Assembly: GCA_029465975.1 (NCBI GenBank)
Contig: CM055754.1
Span: 3,219,953 to 3,283,952 of the forward strand
Source: Dallia pectoralis
Lineage: Eukaryota; Chordata; Actinopteri; Esociformes; Umbridae
DNA: 64,000 bases
Direction: 5' to 3'
The position numbers and the translations under genes are program-made. Numbering within the stretch: the first letter of the stretch is position 1; each line of letters begins with the position of its first letter. Positions 1-11,820 of the stretch are shown here, piece by piece. Below the pieces are notes generated by a model, which did no database searches, was not told where the DNA came from, and saw only the letters and a list, made by a program, of their open reading frames with translations.

Positions 1-1703
1 CACTGGGTTTTAATTCACTTATTATCCTTTCGATATTTTCTCTGTTTGTGGTTTTAGCAGGTCACATATTGTCACTGTTTCATTAATGCCCATCAACACT
101 CAACCTGGCTTTTGGCATGATTTCGATTCCTAGGGTTTTGTCATTTTGCGGACGCTCCTATCCAGAGTGACTTAATTAAAGGATTACATATATGTGGTTT
201 GCTCCGGGGCAATTTGCATAACTTGTCCGCTCGGGAATTCAAACAAGCGACGTATATCGATTATTGGGAAACTGCTGGCCTCCTAATCACCCCAATTAGA
301 AGCCGTTTCGTAAAAAACAAACATGAAATGTCGAGTCACCTTGCACGTCCATCTCTGCAGCTGTTCTGTAAACCCATCGTACGTTAGATAATATTCAAAA
401 CAGGACGTTGTATCTTCGTTCGCTGTCCAAGGCTGCCGTGTCGCGTTGCCAGTATGTAAATTTCTCCTGACTAACATGTCCAGATTCTGATACCTCTCGC
501 GAGGACCTCAGGTGTCAAAGCGCCCACTGGATGTTCTGACACCTTACATTAAGATGGCCGTGTCGCCTCCGCACGAGCAAACAACGTTGTCAAGAAATGG
601 CCGGGGGGGAAATGTAACCCTGCAGTCAGAATACGCTGTCGATGCCTGACGTGTTTTTGCGATTTGTGCGTTTCCGGTCTCTGAATTAGATATTTACCGG
701 GAGCGCGTGGGGGTCGTCATTCGATGACCTGTCTACAGCGCCGCTGTTTGCAAAGGTCATAGGTGAAAATAGCAGTTGCCGTGACACTGAGTGCGACAGT
801 GTTCCGGCTTGCGTTTCGGTGAATTGGTCACAACAGTCAGATATTCTCCTGCATCTTCAGTGTATGTTGAGTGGCGTGTGTCAATATTATGACATCATAT
901 ATTCATAGCATTTAACTGAGTATTATACTAGTGCTAAGATTTTTTTCATGCGTTATGTTTGATTTAAAAGGAGAGTCGGAAAAGTAATAGAGGAGTCTTT
1001 TTGCCGAAGGAGCGGTGAGTCAAACCTATGCTTCAGTAGTACATGTACATTGGAGGCAGCAGCTTGGAGTGCAGGCCAAATAAGGCTGTTTTTAACTGAT
1101 AGAAAGCCTCTTTAGATCATGTACAATAATCTTTGTGTAAAATGAGCTGTACCCGTTAGTTAGAAAATACTTTACTCATGGATCATCTCCGAAATGTTTG
1201 GCGAGAAATACTCATCTGAACATTTGATTGTAATAAAATGTCTGTCCGTATAAAATACTTTGGGACAGTTACAGGTTCCATGTCCGGTGTGTGAAGACGT
1301 GCGACGTTGTTGATGTGTGGGCTGTCTTTGAGACGAACCGTTCAACGTCGCTAACAGTCTCGTTGAGACGACGAAAACGTTTCTCCGGCGACTGTACGAT
1401 GGAGATGAATGAGTCGGGCCCTAGAATATTTATCTATCTTCAGCATCTGGTTGCTGCTGGAAACATCTGTTTGTGTAGCTTGTGTAATTCTGGAGAGGCG
1501 TCTTCACGCACGAGCATGTCTGCAGTACGGGCACACACACACATGTGCATCTGTGCATTAACAAACACGTGCACATGCAAAGGAACACACACACATGTGC
1601 ACATAAGTGTGAGTAGCCATCCTGTTGATGGACTAGTGTATCTATCTGACCGGTTTCTAGACGGGGAAGCAACCTGGTACCGCCCATATATTATACCTGT
1701 GGT

Positions 1704-1779
1704 TGCGTCCCAAATAGCCTCAGGGCCCGTGGTCAGAAGTGGGGAACTACGCACTGAACTGGGCTCCATTTGGTACACG
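1704..1779. repeat. Degenerate copy of a short palindromic dispersed repeat
   Basis: The left end reads TGCGTCCCAAAT and the right end GGCTCCATTTGGTACAC, which are imperfect reverse complements. GTGGTCAGAAGT and GCACTGAACTGGG lie between them. The same arrangement recurs at 9556, 21629, 24021, 53930 and 61398. I remember a near-identical repeat as very common in salmonid and pike DNA. It has no coding capacity and looks like a MITE-type or SINE-like relic. Confidence 0.45.
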
Positions 1780-1959
1780 GACGATATGCAGCGTGAATAT
1801 GTGTTCGGCCCACACCGAACCCACCTGTCCGTCTGTCACTCGGAGCAACACGGCAGAGTTATGTCAGCCCGATGTGGAAGGGTTCAGAACGGAGGGAGGG
1901 AGAGAGGGAGAGAGAGGAGGAGTGAGGTTGTGTGTTGTGTGTGGGTAGCTGGTCGGCTT

Positions 1960-2005
1960 TGGGGGGGCAGGGGGGTCGGGGCTGGCGGGGGCGGGGGTGG
2001 GGGTT
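1960..2005 (+). other. G-run tract with G-quadruplex potential
   Basis: Seven runs of three or more G, separated by one to four bases, lie within about 45 bases. This meets the usual intramolecular quadruplex pattern on the plus strand. A GA-rich purine stretch (about 1888-1925) precedes it. Confidence 0.6.
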
Positions 2006-2265
2006 TGTTGAAGTTGAAGCCTGTTCTTTTGTGCAGCCGCTTCTGATCATTTACATCAAGTTGACATTCGGAGAGTTTACTCTGGGGTCTGTAATTGTAT
2101 TCTTTCGCCAGTTCTGCATTGCCAACCGTGAAAATGGAATCTTATCAACCCTGACCAATTTTTAATGTACAAAATGAATTGGCAGAGGTTCAAAAAAGAG
2201 AGCTACAATTCAAATCAGGTGAATGATACACGCGGGTTTTTTTCCGAACGCACGGAGCAGAGAGC

Positions 2266-2340
2266 CCACCCGACCAACCCAAGCCCCCCACCCCACCCGA
2301 CCAAGCCCCCCTCCACCTCTAAACCAACCCCCGCCCAGAT
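2266..2340. other. C-run rich tract
   Basis: The tract has repeated C3-C6 runs separated by A, AA or GA, the complementary bias to the G-run tract about 270 bp upstream. It is low complexity. The proline-rich frames predicted across it are artefacts of composition. Confidence 0.5.
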
Positions 2341-3509
2341 CTTCCTCTGCTCTCAGCTATCATATTACAATGGATTTATTTTGCTTTCATGGGATGTACC
2401 GGCGAGCTTCGAGGGGAGAGAGGTGTTCTAACGAGAGAGACAGAGGTTAAATCGAGGCATATTTACAGGCGTCTTAAAGGCGAATTAACTAATTGAATTG
2501 ATGACCTAAGCAAGGGCAGACAACGTCCGTCGTGCAGAGCACGCCATAGCTGCTCGGAGGAAATAGACGTAGATATTACGTAGATATTTGATCCACTGGG
2601 CTGATGTTCGCATCGCAGGTATCCTGGGTTTTAAAACTGAGCTCCGGTACGGACTGACAATGTTAATCCTGTTCAGTTTGAATGCATGCCGCTAGTAAAG
2701 TGTAGATTAATTAGCCGTCCTATATGTTTACTCTCTATTCCGAGATTTACATGATAAAATCCCACTCTGTGTAGCCTGTGGATTTATTAAATCTGTTCGT
2801 TATCAACCAGGTAACTAGTGCAGAATACATTTATACACCTGACCACCTACAAATAACGTTTCACCGACATGCCAGAATGAGATTTCACACTGTCGACTGT
2901 CCTGAACTTTTTATCAGATCAAAATAAGATGTAGAATGACCCGGAAGCCTAAAGATCTGTTACAATGAGATACAACGTCCTGTTTAGAATATTATCGAAT
3001 GTACGGAGGTTTGTAGAGCTCCGCCGGTCCAGGCAACGCACCTTGGAGAGGGAATGCCTTGAATGAAGGGAAAAGAGTGGGAAAACAAAGGGAGCGAAAC
3101 CAAAGCCATACATATGTTAAAATCACATCAGTAATAAAGATTAAGTACAAGTTAATAGTATCCTCAGTCATGGTTGTGGAGGTAATCTCTCTTTTTTAAA
3201 TCAAAATTAGATTTGGAGGAGAGGAACAAACAGGGGGCGAGACTTTGGCGTAATATTTTAATCAAATTGTCATGAGTGAGTGCATACAATTAGGGACGCT
3301 GTCAGTCACAGAGCCAGAGCCCCGGTTGTCGCTCAGCTGTCGTGTGGTAGCGCCCGGGCAGAGGAAGGTGGGGGGGGCACGGCAGTGCCTGGATTACTGG
3401 GGGTGACCTTTAGCTGGGTCCCAAACACACAAAGTGAACCAGTGGGGAACTACGGGCCTTATAAAATGGACACTCTCTGGTTGCCTATACAGAAATAGGT
3501 TGAGGAGAA

Positions 3510-3510
<1 letters not shown>

Positions 3511-3584
<74 letters not shown>

Positions 3585-3627
3585 GTGTCTCTGTGTGTGT
3601 GTGTGTGTGTCTGTGTGTGTCTGTGTG
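3511..3627. repeat. (GT)n microsatellite
   Basis: About 117 bp of GT dinucleotides, nearly pure to 3580 and then interrupted by GC and CT steps. The cysteine/valine frames over it are repeat artefacts. Confidence 0.97.
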
Positions 3628-3757
3628 CTTTTCAGATGGACTCATTAAGGTGCTGTGTTGGCTCCTATGGAAGTCAGACAGTGATGACAAATGTAGATAT
3701 CTTATCAAATGATATTAGAGCTCAGAGAGAGACAGGCAAGGATGAGAAGGAGAGACC

Positions 3758-4483
3758 GGGACAGGGGGTGGAGAGGGAGGGACAGGGGGTGGAGAGGGAG
3801 GGACAGGGGGTGGAGAGGGAGGGACAGGGGGTGGAGAGGGAGGGACAGGGGGTGGAGAGGGTGAAGCTGGGACAGGGGGTGGAGAGGGAAGGACAGGGGG
3901 TGGAGAGGGTGGGACAGGGGGTGGAGAGGGAGGGACAGGGGGTGGAGAGGGTGAAGCTGGGACAGGGGGTGGAGAGGGAGGGACAGGGGGTGGAGAGGGT
4001 GAAGCTGGGACAGGGGGTGGAGAGGGAGGGACAGGGGGTGGAGAGGGAGGGACAGGGGGGTGGAGAGGGAGGGACAGGGGGTGGAGAGGGAGGGACAGGG
4101 GGTGGAGAGGGAGGGACAGGGGGTGGAGAGGGTGAAGCTGGGACAGGGGGTGGAGAGGGAGGGACATGGGGGTGGAGAGGGTGGGACAGGGGGTGGAGAG
4201 GGAGGGACAGGGGGTGGAGAGGGAGGGACAGGGGGTGGAGAGGGTGGGACAGGGGGTGGAGAGGGTGGGACAGGGGGTGGAGAGGGAGGGACAGGGGGGT
4301 GGAGAGGGAGGGACAGGGGGGTGGAGAGGGAGGGACAGGGGGGTGGAGAGGGAGGGACAGGGGGTGGAGAGGGAGGGACAGGGGGTGGAGAGGGAGGGAC
4401 AGGGGGGTGGAGAGGGAGGGACAGGGGGTGGAGAGGGAGGGACAGGGGGGTGGAGAGGGAGGGACAGGGGGGTGGAGAGGGAG
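3758..4483. repeat. 21-bp G-rich minisatellite
   Basis: About 33 tandem copies of a 21-bp unit built on GGGACAGGGGGTGG followed by AGAGGGAG. Some units have one extra G in the G5 run, and several carry a 6-bp insertion (TGAAGC before TGGGACAG). Every unit contains four G-runs within quadruplex spacing. Because the unit is a multiple of three, both strands carry long open frames; they read as monotonous heptads and match no protein I know. Confidence 0.97.
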
Positions 4484-5150
4484 TTTGGCCCTTGTTTGGA
4501 TGGAGGATAGAAGGTGAGATATGGTGACATATTGGCATATAGACAGAGAGGAGGTGTAGATCACACAGCTGCATAGGATGAACTGTACACTGTTACAGTC
4601 ATTTATTCTACAAATCCCTACAAACATATCAGTAAATACATGTTCTACACTGTATTGAGTTATGCCCTCTGAGCTGTAAGAATTTATGTTACTTCACTCA
4701 GATTAAATATCAAGGGTACAAGAGTACTGTGTATTATTATTAAGTAAAGAAATACTAAAATCGCGGAAGGACAATGTATTTGATAAATAGATTTACCTAC
4801 ACATGAAGTAATCGCAAGTAAAATTCAATAGCTTTAGCGGCACGAATATCAAAACATCTACAGTACAAACACTCAATGTAATATTAAATCAATCTTATTG
4901 AAATGTGAGCATGTATCACTTGTAATATTTGAGTTCCACTGGCAGGATGTGCAGGAACACTGAAATAGAGATGACTGTAGTGAAAAAGGCATATTTCCCC
5001 CCCGGCCACTTGCCCTCTTCCTCCTCTTCCTCCTCTTCCTCCTCTTCCTCCTCCATCTCCGTTGATTCTATTGCTGTTGTGTTTCACATGAGCACTCTAA
5101 AGCCTAAACAAGTGTGAAAACGCTGGCTTATAAGTGTTTGGGCGCGGGCA
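4484..5150. other. AT-rich unique DNA with a (CCTCTT)n tract
   Basis: No gene is seen. The sequence is AT-rich up to about 4980. A CCTCTT hexanucleotide tract lies at 5012-5054. Confidence 0.6.
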
Positions 5151-5301
5151 GTCTCCTCTCTCTCTCCCTTTCTCTCCCTCTTTCTCTCCCACTCTCTGTC
5201 CCTCCTTCACTCCGTCTCTCCACTCTCTCCCCCCCTCTCTCTCTTCCTCGCTCTCTCTCCCTCTTTCTTCCTTCTCTCTCTCTTCCTCTCTCTCTCTCTC
5301 T
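5151..5301. repeat. CT-rich polypyrimidine tract
   Basis: About 150 bp of nearly uninterrupted pyrimidines (CT, CCT, TTC units). It is a microsatellite-like simple repeat; the serine/leucine frames across it are not genes. Confidence 0.95.
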
Positions 5302-5400
5302 AGCCATGCACTGTGAATAAAACGTCCTGCGATTCGCCTCGGCGTAGCTGATCTCTGTGTGCGTGGGCGCGTCGGCCTGTCTGCCTGTGCATGGTGAGAT

Positions 5401-5550
5401 AATCAATTTGTGACACACCTAAAGAGGACCAGGGCTGCCTTCTCTTAATTGGGCTATTATGAGAGCAAGAGGCATAGATAAATGAGCGGGCTACGTTATT
5501 ATTAGCCAGACTGTTTGTGAAGACGAGTACATTATTCTCCCATCATTGCC
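5401..5550. promoter_or_regulatory. Candidate conserved noncoding element
   Basis: AT-rich non-repetitive block with TTAATTGGGC and TTATTATTAGCC, typical of homeodomain-site clusters in vertebrate developmental enhancers. It has no microsatellite content, and frames are closed by stops. The call rests on composition and motif feel only; no alignment was possible. Confidence 0.3.
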
Positions 5551-5755
5551 CCCCTCAGTCGAAGGAGCAGAAGAAAATCTTTAACAGTAATTGTATCTAT
5601 TAATGCTCCTGAACCGTTAGGGATCATCGTTGAGATCAGGCGTTCATTCCAAATGGTGACCAATTCCAAACAGGGTCCCTGCACACAGCACTGTTATGGC
5701 AATAGTGGGGCCACATAACTGGAGAGTTATTTATCTTGTTAAGTGTTTATTACAT

Positions 5756-5884
5756 GTTATATACGTTATATATATGTTCTATATATGTTATATATGCTAT
5801 ATATGTTGTATGTTTTTGTTTATAATGTTTAGTGATTGTGTCGACATATATATACATATATGTACTGTATATATATAGATATAT
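5756..5884. repeat. TA/ATG-alternating low-complexity tract
   Basis: Runs of TATATA, GTTATATA and CTATATATG repeat imperfectly over about 130 bp. It is a decayed AT microsatellite. Confidence 0.85.
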
Positions 5885-5965
5885 TTAAACCTATTCAGCA
5901 TTATTACTATTTTAAAACATTTTGACATTACCACTGTTTTAACATGCTTTAACGTTTCATTTTTC

Positions 5966-6085
5966 TGTACAGGTCATTATGGGCAAGAGGAATTAATTTG
6001 TCAGAATCAATTAATCACATTAAGTGACGGGCTAAAGAGCAAATTGACATGTTAGCCCACACAGCTGAGCGCACAGGTATCCGTT
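5966..6085. promoter_or_regulatory. Candidate conserved noncoding element
   Basis: Contains GGAATTAATTTGTCAG, ATCAATTAATCACATTAAG and AGCAAATTGACATGTTAG, a dense set of TAAT-core homeobox-like sites with a TGTCA/TGACA (TALE-type) motif in non-repetitive sequence. No frame is open across it. A fish-to-fish alignment would decide. Confidence 0.35.
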
Positions 6086-7254
6086 CTAACATTTGCTACA
6101 ACTAATTAAACACAATGTACGTCCGACGGTGACTGATTCCAGACACAGTGACGTGTGCGTACGGGTTTGAGCCGCAGAAGAAGGAACTCAACCAAAACTG
6201 AACCCCAAACGCAGTGTGACAAAAAACCACGGAGGCGAGCGGACGATGCCAAGCTCTCCGCTGAGAGAGCCGTTTTCCAATTCATTAAATTGCCACTGAA
6301 TTTGTGAAATATACGGTAATTACAGGATAACTGTGCAGAGGGTTGACAGCCTTATATATCTATATGTATATATATACACATAAGATATATGTCGGAGCCA
6401 TAACTGAAAATAACGTAGATGTATTTACCCTGTTGATGACGTTCACACAAAGCTAAGCTACTTAATGTGTCCAGTGAACACCCCCCCCCCGGTCATTTAC
6501 ACACATAGGAGAGGGCTACGATAAATCGGATCTGCCGTGATATTCTGGCTCACAGAAAGAGTCCTCGCCATCCTCGATCCAAGCTCTTACCTTTGGAATC
6601 TGTTAGCTATATTGCCTCCGTACCCTGACACGAGTCGTTTCTCTGGCGATATGTTATGCATTCAGCACGTCATCATGTAAAACACAATAACCATCACGGC
6701 ACCATATTCGCACGGGGAAAAACGTTACCTCCAGTGAAATGGCGCCGGCGTGCTCCGCCGCCGCGTCAACCACATTACATGTATGATAAACACCCCTCGA
6801 CGAAGAGTTGTTAACGCAAGACGGAGAGCCGTAAACGTAAATGGCACGTTCTTCCTGGTTATGGATTGGCTCATCGATCAGATAGGAACCGCGGATGTGT
6901 TCTTGACAAGCGATGGTTCCCGGCTGCACTGCGGAACTGCGGGCGGACACGGCCAGAAGGACGTAAGTGTGTGAGCGAACGATGATCAGTGTCGTGCGGA
7001 GGGTGGCTGAAGGCGTTACGGTGGCTCCGTGTAGGACGCGCTCCATTTGAGCGCACATTATGGGAGCAGTGCATCGTGGGAGTCGGGCGGAAGAGGACAG
7101 GAAATTGATGGATGCGGGACTTTTGACTGGTTCCATTTCCAGGTGACTCAGGTGGTTCATCGGTTTGGCAGACACTAGAGACTAGATCTGATGAGGAGAC
7201 ATGATTTAAAGGTTATTTCTTTAGGCTGAGTCATAGAATAATATTTGGGCTGCT

Positions 7255-7330
7255 TCTTGAGTGTGCTATTTAGTGTACTACTTTAGACCAGAGCTGAATG
7301 CACTATATGTAAAAGGAGTGCACTATAAAT
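7255..7330. repeat. Degenerate palindromic dispersed repeat, partial
   Basis: Contains TGTACTACTTTAGACCAGAG and, further on, AGGAGTGCACTATAAA. These are the central parts of the same dispersed repeat seen at 24021-24136. The ends are lost or too diverged to place. Confidence 0.45.
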
Positions 7331-7390
7331 TGCAGTTACCATGTTGTGATGATGCTGTCCTTTTAGGGACAGATTAAGATCGGAAGGGTA

Positions 7391-8733
7391 GGCTGTGTGT
7401 TTGGGACCAGGATGGCAGGCTGAGATGTTTGGGACCAGGATGGCAGGCAGAAGTGTTTGGGACCAGGATGGCAGGCTGAGGTGTTTGGGACCAGGATGGC
7501 AGGCAGAAGTTTTTGGGACCAGGATGGCAGGCTGAGGTGTTTGGGACCAGGATGGCAGGATGTGGTGTTTGGGACCAGGATGGCAGGATGTGGTGTTTGG
7601 GACCAGGATGGCAGGCTGAGGTGTTTGGGGCCAGGGTGGCAGGCTGAGGTGTTTGGGACCAGGATGGCAGGATGTGGTGTTTGGGACCAGGATGGCAGGC
7701 AGAAGTGTTTGGGACCAGGATGGCAGGCTGAGATGTTTGGGACCAGGATGGCAGGCAGAAGTGTTTGGGACCAGGATGGCAGGCTGAGGTGTTTGGGACC
7801 AGGATGGCAGGCAGAAGTTTTGGGACCAGGATGGCAGGCTGAGGTGTTTGGGACCAGGATGGCAGGATGTGTGTTTGGGACCAGGATGGCAGGATGTGGT
7901 GTTTGGGACCAGGATGGCAGGCTGAGGTGTTTGGGGCCAGGGTGGCAGGCTGAGGTGTTGGGGACCAGGATGGCAGGATGTGGTGTTTGGGACCAGGATG
8001 GCAGGCAGAAGTGTTTGGGACCAGGATGGCAGGCTGAGATGTTTGGGACCAGGATGGCAGGCAGAAGTTTTGGGACCAGGATGGCAGGCTGAGGTGTTTG
8101 GGACCAGGATGGCAGGCAGAAGTTTTTGGGACCAGGATGGCAGGCTGAGGTGTTTGGGACCAGGATGGCAGGATGTGGTGTTTGGGACCAGGATGGCAGG
8201 ATGTGGTGTTTGGGACCAGGATGGCAGGCTGAGGTGTTTGGGGCCAGGGTGGCAGGCTGAGGTGTTGGGGACCAGGATGGCAGGATGTGGTGTTTGGGAC
8301 CAGGATGGCAGGCAGAAGTGTTTGGGACCAGGATGGCAGGCTGAGATGTTTGGGACCAGGATGGCAGGCAGAAGTGTTTGGGACCAGGATGGCAGGCTGA
8401 GGTGTTTGGGACCAGGATGGCAGGCAGAAGTTTTGGGACCAGGATGGCAGGCTGAGGTGTTTGGGACCAGGATGGCAGGATGTGGTGTTTGGGACCAGGA
8501 TGGCAGGATGTGGTGTTTGGGACCAGGATGGCAGGCAGAAGTGTTTGGGACCAGGATTGCAGGATGTGGTGTTTGGGACCAGGATGGCAGGCTGAGGTGT
8601 TTGGGGCCAGGGTGGCAGGCTGAGGTGTTGGGGACCAGGATGGCAGGATGTGGTGTTTGGGACCAGGATGGCAGGCAGAAGTGTTTGGGGCCAGGATGGC
8701 AGGCTGAGGTGTTTGGGACCAGGATGGCAGGCT
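7391..8733. repeat. 28-bp minisatellite with higher-order repeats
   Basis: About 48 tandem copies of a 28-bp unit of the form TTTGGGACCAGGATGGCAGG plus a variable 8-base tail. The tail has three main types: CTGAGGTG, CAGAAGTG/T and ATGTGGTG. Rare GGGGCCAGGGTGG variants mark a higher-order period: they recur at about 7631, 7937, 8244 and 8607, so spacings are near 306, 307 and 363 bp (11, 11 and 13 units). The long frames on both strands are products of the repetition, not genes. Confidence 0.97.
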
Positions 8734-9555
8734 GGAAACTCCAAACCTCATACTTCCACAAGTTAGCAAGTCAGCACAGTCCCCCATCTCATTGGTCATG
8801 TAGATAAACTTCCCCTCATCTGATTGGTTGGGGTATGCAGTCGTTCTGAATAATGTTAATAATGACAAGTAGCCAGTTACGGCCATGCCTTACTCTCGTC
8901 GAGGAGTTCTCACGAAACCCTGATTTAATCTGCCAACTGCTTTGATTTAAAAATAATAATGCAATGATTGGAAGAATAGCAGTCTCGTATACAAGCACTT
9001 TAGTTGTATTTCCCAGGAGCGTGACATTAGTTGTCTGAAGGTAATTCATATCTGGATCTTATCAGTTGGACATAAGAAATACGGTGATAAACAGCTCATT
9101 GAGTAAAATGATCAAATGCGAGTCTAATATTTTTGGTATCGGTTTTTCTTATGATATTCAGATAGACTGTAGAAATTTTTTGCCACATACAAATATCTAA
9201 GTCAATGTCTTTGTCCGCGTCCTAGCAGGTCATTTTCAATGTACCTTCAAAAATCATTCTAACATTAAAAACATCTACACCTTAACAGGGTCAGTAAAAT
9301 CCACGCGGAATTGGGAAGCGATTCCTAGCGTGAACATTTAAAACAACTCCGCATGTTCGTGAATCAAGAGCTTACACTTTCAACCCTGAACACATACAAG
9401 GCTAACTGGAACCCCCAAATACTTATCACCACATAATTAAAACCCCCGTGTATTTCACATTCACATAATACAATGTGACCGATACCAACCAAGACGATAC
9501 GTGTCGATATCTCCTTTTCCGTTAACGTGTCGGTTCGCAGGTCGCATGCACTGTA

Positions 9556-9664
9556 TTAAATGGCACCCTCTTTCCTATTGTGCGTTCGCCGGCCCTATTT
9601 GCTCCCACGGGTCCCGTTAAAAAACAGTGTGCACTGTGGGGACTGTGCCGGCGTTTGGGACGCG
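9556..9664. repeat. Degenerate palindromic dispersed repeat
   Basis: The left side reads TTAAATGGCACCCTCTTTCC. The right side reads GTGCACTGTGGGGACTGTGCC then GTTTGGGACGCG. The outer parts are imperfect inverted repeats, as in the other family members. Confidence 0.45.
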
Positions 9665-10394
9665 GGCCATCACAGGGTATCCCAGGCCCATTCATCCGGC
9701 GGTGTTCTTCTCAGTCATTTGTCTACATCAGCGGCCCACATCAGGACTCGGATTGAGCTGCAGCCAAGCTCTACCGCTTAATCACCGGGTTAATGCCAGC
9801 CTCGGAGGGAGAGAGGCTGTTGGACGTATTGAGATTTTAGCCCATTTACAAAGTGTGCATAGGAAATTGCCCGGGCCCCGTGTCATTGTCACCCCCCTGC
9901 CCCCGAGACGTTGTTAAAGCCAGCGGGGCGCAGGCAGAAAGAAGGGAAGAAAAGAGGGAAGAAAAGAGGGAAAGAGAGGGTGAAGGAGAATGAGATGTTC
10001 TAATCCCGCCTGCGTGTTTTAAAATAGTTTGACGCCGGGTCCTTTCTCCTACCTCCCTGCAGCCTTCTATTTTCTCGGTCCTTCGTCTTCCTTTCTCCTT
10101 TCTCGCTACGGTATTTCCCGTTCCCTCGTTTCTGTCGTCTGTAATTCCCTTACTGTCTCCCTTCCTCTCTTTCATTCGCCCATGTCTCGCTTTCTACCTG
10201 TACCTTTTATATCGTCGTCCTCTCTCCTCCCTCTCTCATCTCACCTCTCCCGCATCCCCCGTCTGTCTCTCCCTCTCTCTCCACCCCCCCTCACCGACTC
10301 CACCTCCCTCTCCCCCCATTACAGGCGAACATGGCGCCGGGCGGGCCCTGTGAAATATAACCGGCCGTGCCTGAGGAGGGGCCCCGTGTGTGTG

Positions 10395-10600
10395 TGCCCG
10401 GGCAATATGCTCTCACTCAATCAGATTTGCATAAGTAACCTCTCAGCAGGGTTGCTCCACTGCCCAGGTGCGGGGCCTATTTGCATATAGAACTGTAAGA
10501 GGGCTCCCCAGAGTCACTTTAGACTCCAGTGAGTGCTGAGTGAGCTTACGGGCCGCCGCGCCCCACATGAAATTTGAATTAAAATCCCTGCCTGCCGCCG
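10395..10600. promoter_or_regulatory. Candidate conserved noncoding element with octamer-like sites
   Basis: Contains AATCAGATTTGCATAAG and CTATTTGCATATAG, two ATTTGCAT octamer (POU-factor) cores about 70 bp apart, with E-box-like CAGGTG between them. The sequence is non-repetitive with no long frame. Regulatory function is an inference from motifs. Confidence 0.35.
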
Positions 10601-10641
10601 GGTTTTTTTTTTAAGTTTTATTGGGAGGGGTGTGTGGGAAA

Positions 10642-10643
<2 letters not shown>

Positions 10644-10676
<33 letters not shown>
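10644..10676. repeat. (GT)n microsatellite
   Basis: About 32 bp of GT repeat, followed by weaker GT-rich sequence to about 10722. Confidence 0.9.
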
Positions 10677-10678
<2 letters not shown>

Positions 10679-11820
10679 GTTAAGGGTGCGACACGCTTTG
10701 TGTGTGTGTTTGTGTGTGTTTGTTAGCGCGTCGACTTTGCGTGCGTGTTGGCTCGCGTGACGATGGATGGAGAGACAGACGGACAGATCGCCCAGAAGAG
10801 AGACAGATAGACGGAGCAACGGGATGGACCACAGCTCCCAGTCCGGGAACGTTCGAATATATGATCGAGGGCGAAGGATCGATGGGCGTGGTGTCACGTG
10901 GACAGGTGTAAAGCAGAGGGGCTGGATTTATGCAAATACCTCTGAGTAATCCACCACTAGCCACACCCACACAACTCTTGTCCACCACTGTGACGCCATT
11001 GGGCTGGTTTGTAACACGTTTAAGTCTAACCGAGCCCACTATGTCTCGTGTTCCTATCACGGTAATTACAGCAGACCGCCGCATTTCATACAGTGTAAAC
11101 CCTGTGATGTATCTGCACCACTGAGCATGGGGTTTCCATTTGAATCTCTCTATGCTGATGCGACGATATCGAAATATCCTCAGAAGGCGCAGCGGCAGCG
11201 CCGTCATTGGCTCAGAGCATCTCAATGGTGTGCTGCTTCCAGAACCTCGAGAACGACGTCTTTCGGAACACGGAGGACCGCGGTTTGTGTCAGATAGGAT
11301 TCGGCGCATAATTCCGGCGATTCGGCTTTGACCTTGACTTGAGGGTATCTTTAACTAAGGGCCGGTCGGTGAAACCACTGGCTACACTGTACCGAACGTC
11401 ATTTGTACTCCCTTATATGTTAATGCGTCGAGGAATTTATTCGAAGTCCCTCGGAAAAAAAGGAAGTCAACTGGGAATTCCAATGGCTGAGCAATATCCC
11501 GTTCCTATGAATAGAGGATATTGTGCACTGAACCTTAGAGGGGTAGCCTATTTGAATACACCCCTGTGTTGTCTGTGACTGTGTTAGGTAATCAGAGCAG
11601 ATTGAGTAGTGGCGAGGACACAACCAGGGCTGTGCTGTGTTTGTTTCATGAAAGCCCGTCAAAACAGGGAGTCCAAACCACCCTACATCCGTTTGTCTGA
11701 CGTCTGTATGTTCTGTACGAGTAATGGTCTGCGCTGAAAACAAATATGTACTTATCTGACGTAGTTCTCTCGCTATATATCACCACGGTAACTCTTCACC
11801 AGATGCGAGGCCAACACTGT

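Larger units (their letters stand above)
1..3510. other. Gene-free unique DNA
   Basis: No convincing coding exon or RNA gene is visible on either strand. The longest frames here run through CA/GT-rich or G-run sequence, and I recognise no protein in them. The stretch holds one degenerate palindromic repeat copy (1704-1779), a G-run tract (1960-2005) and a C-run tract (2266-2340), each listed separately. Otherwise it is unremarkable mixed-composition vertebrate-type DNA. Confidence 0.6.
5302..7254. other. Unique DNA, no gene seen
   Basis: No coding exon is recognised. The 173-residue minus-strand frame at 6654-7175 has no family motif, signal peptide or membrane segment, so I treat it as chance. 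The stretch includes two candidate conserved noncoding blocks, an AT-alternating tract and a partial palindromic-repeat end (TCCAAATGGTGACC near 5648). Confidence 0.55.
8734..11820. other. Unique DNA, no gene seen
   Basis: No exon is recognised. It contains a palindromic repeat copy at 9556-9664, a CT-rich stretch near 10185-10320, a candidate conserved block at 10395-10600 and a GT tract at 10644-10676. The minus-strand frame at 10680-11309 overlaps GT-rich sequence, shows no domain and is not supported. Confidence 0.55.

Noticed and set aside
3513..4517. Long frames on both strands across the GT tract and 21-bp array
   Set aside because: They consist only of cysteine/valine runs and heptad repeats produced by units whose length is a multiple of three; all strands are open equally, and there is no unique domain.
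6654..7175. 173-residue minus-strand frame
   Set aside because: There is no recognisable domain, and the length is near what chance allows in a window this size.
7391..8733. CRISPR-like array
   Set aside because: Units are contiguous with no unique spacers, and the DNA is eukaryotic; the same applies to all other arrays here.
7283..8886. Frames of about 450-500 residues over the 28-bp array
   Set aside because: Several overlapping frames are equally open and read as the same repeat in rotation, which is what a stop-free tandem repeat produces.
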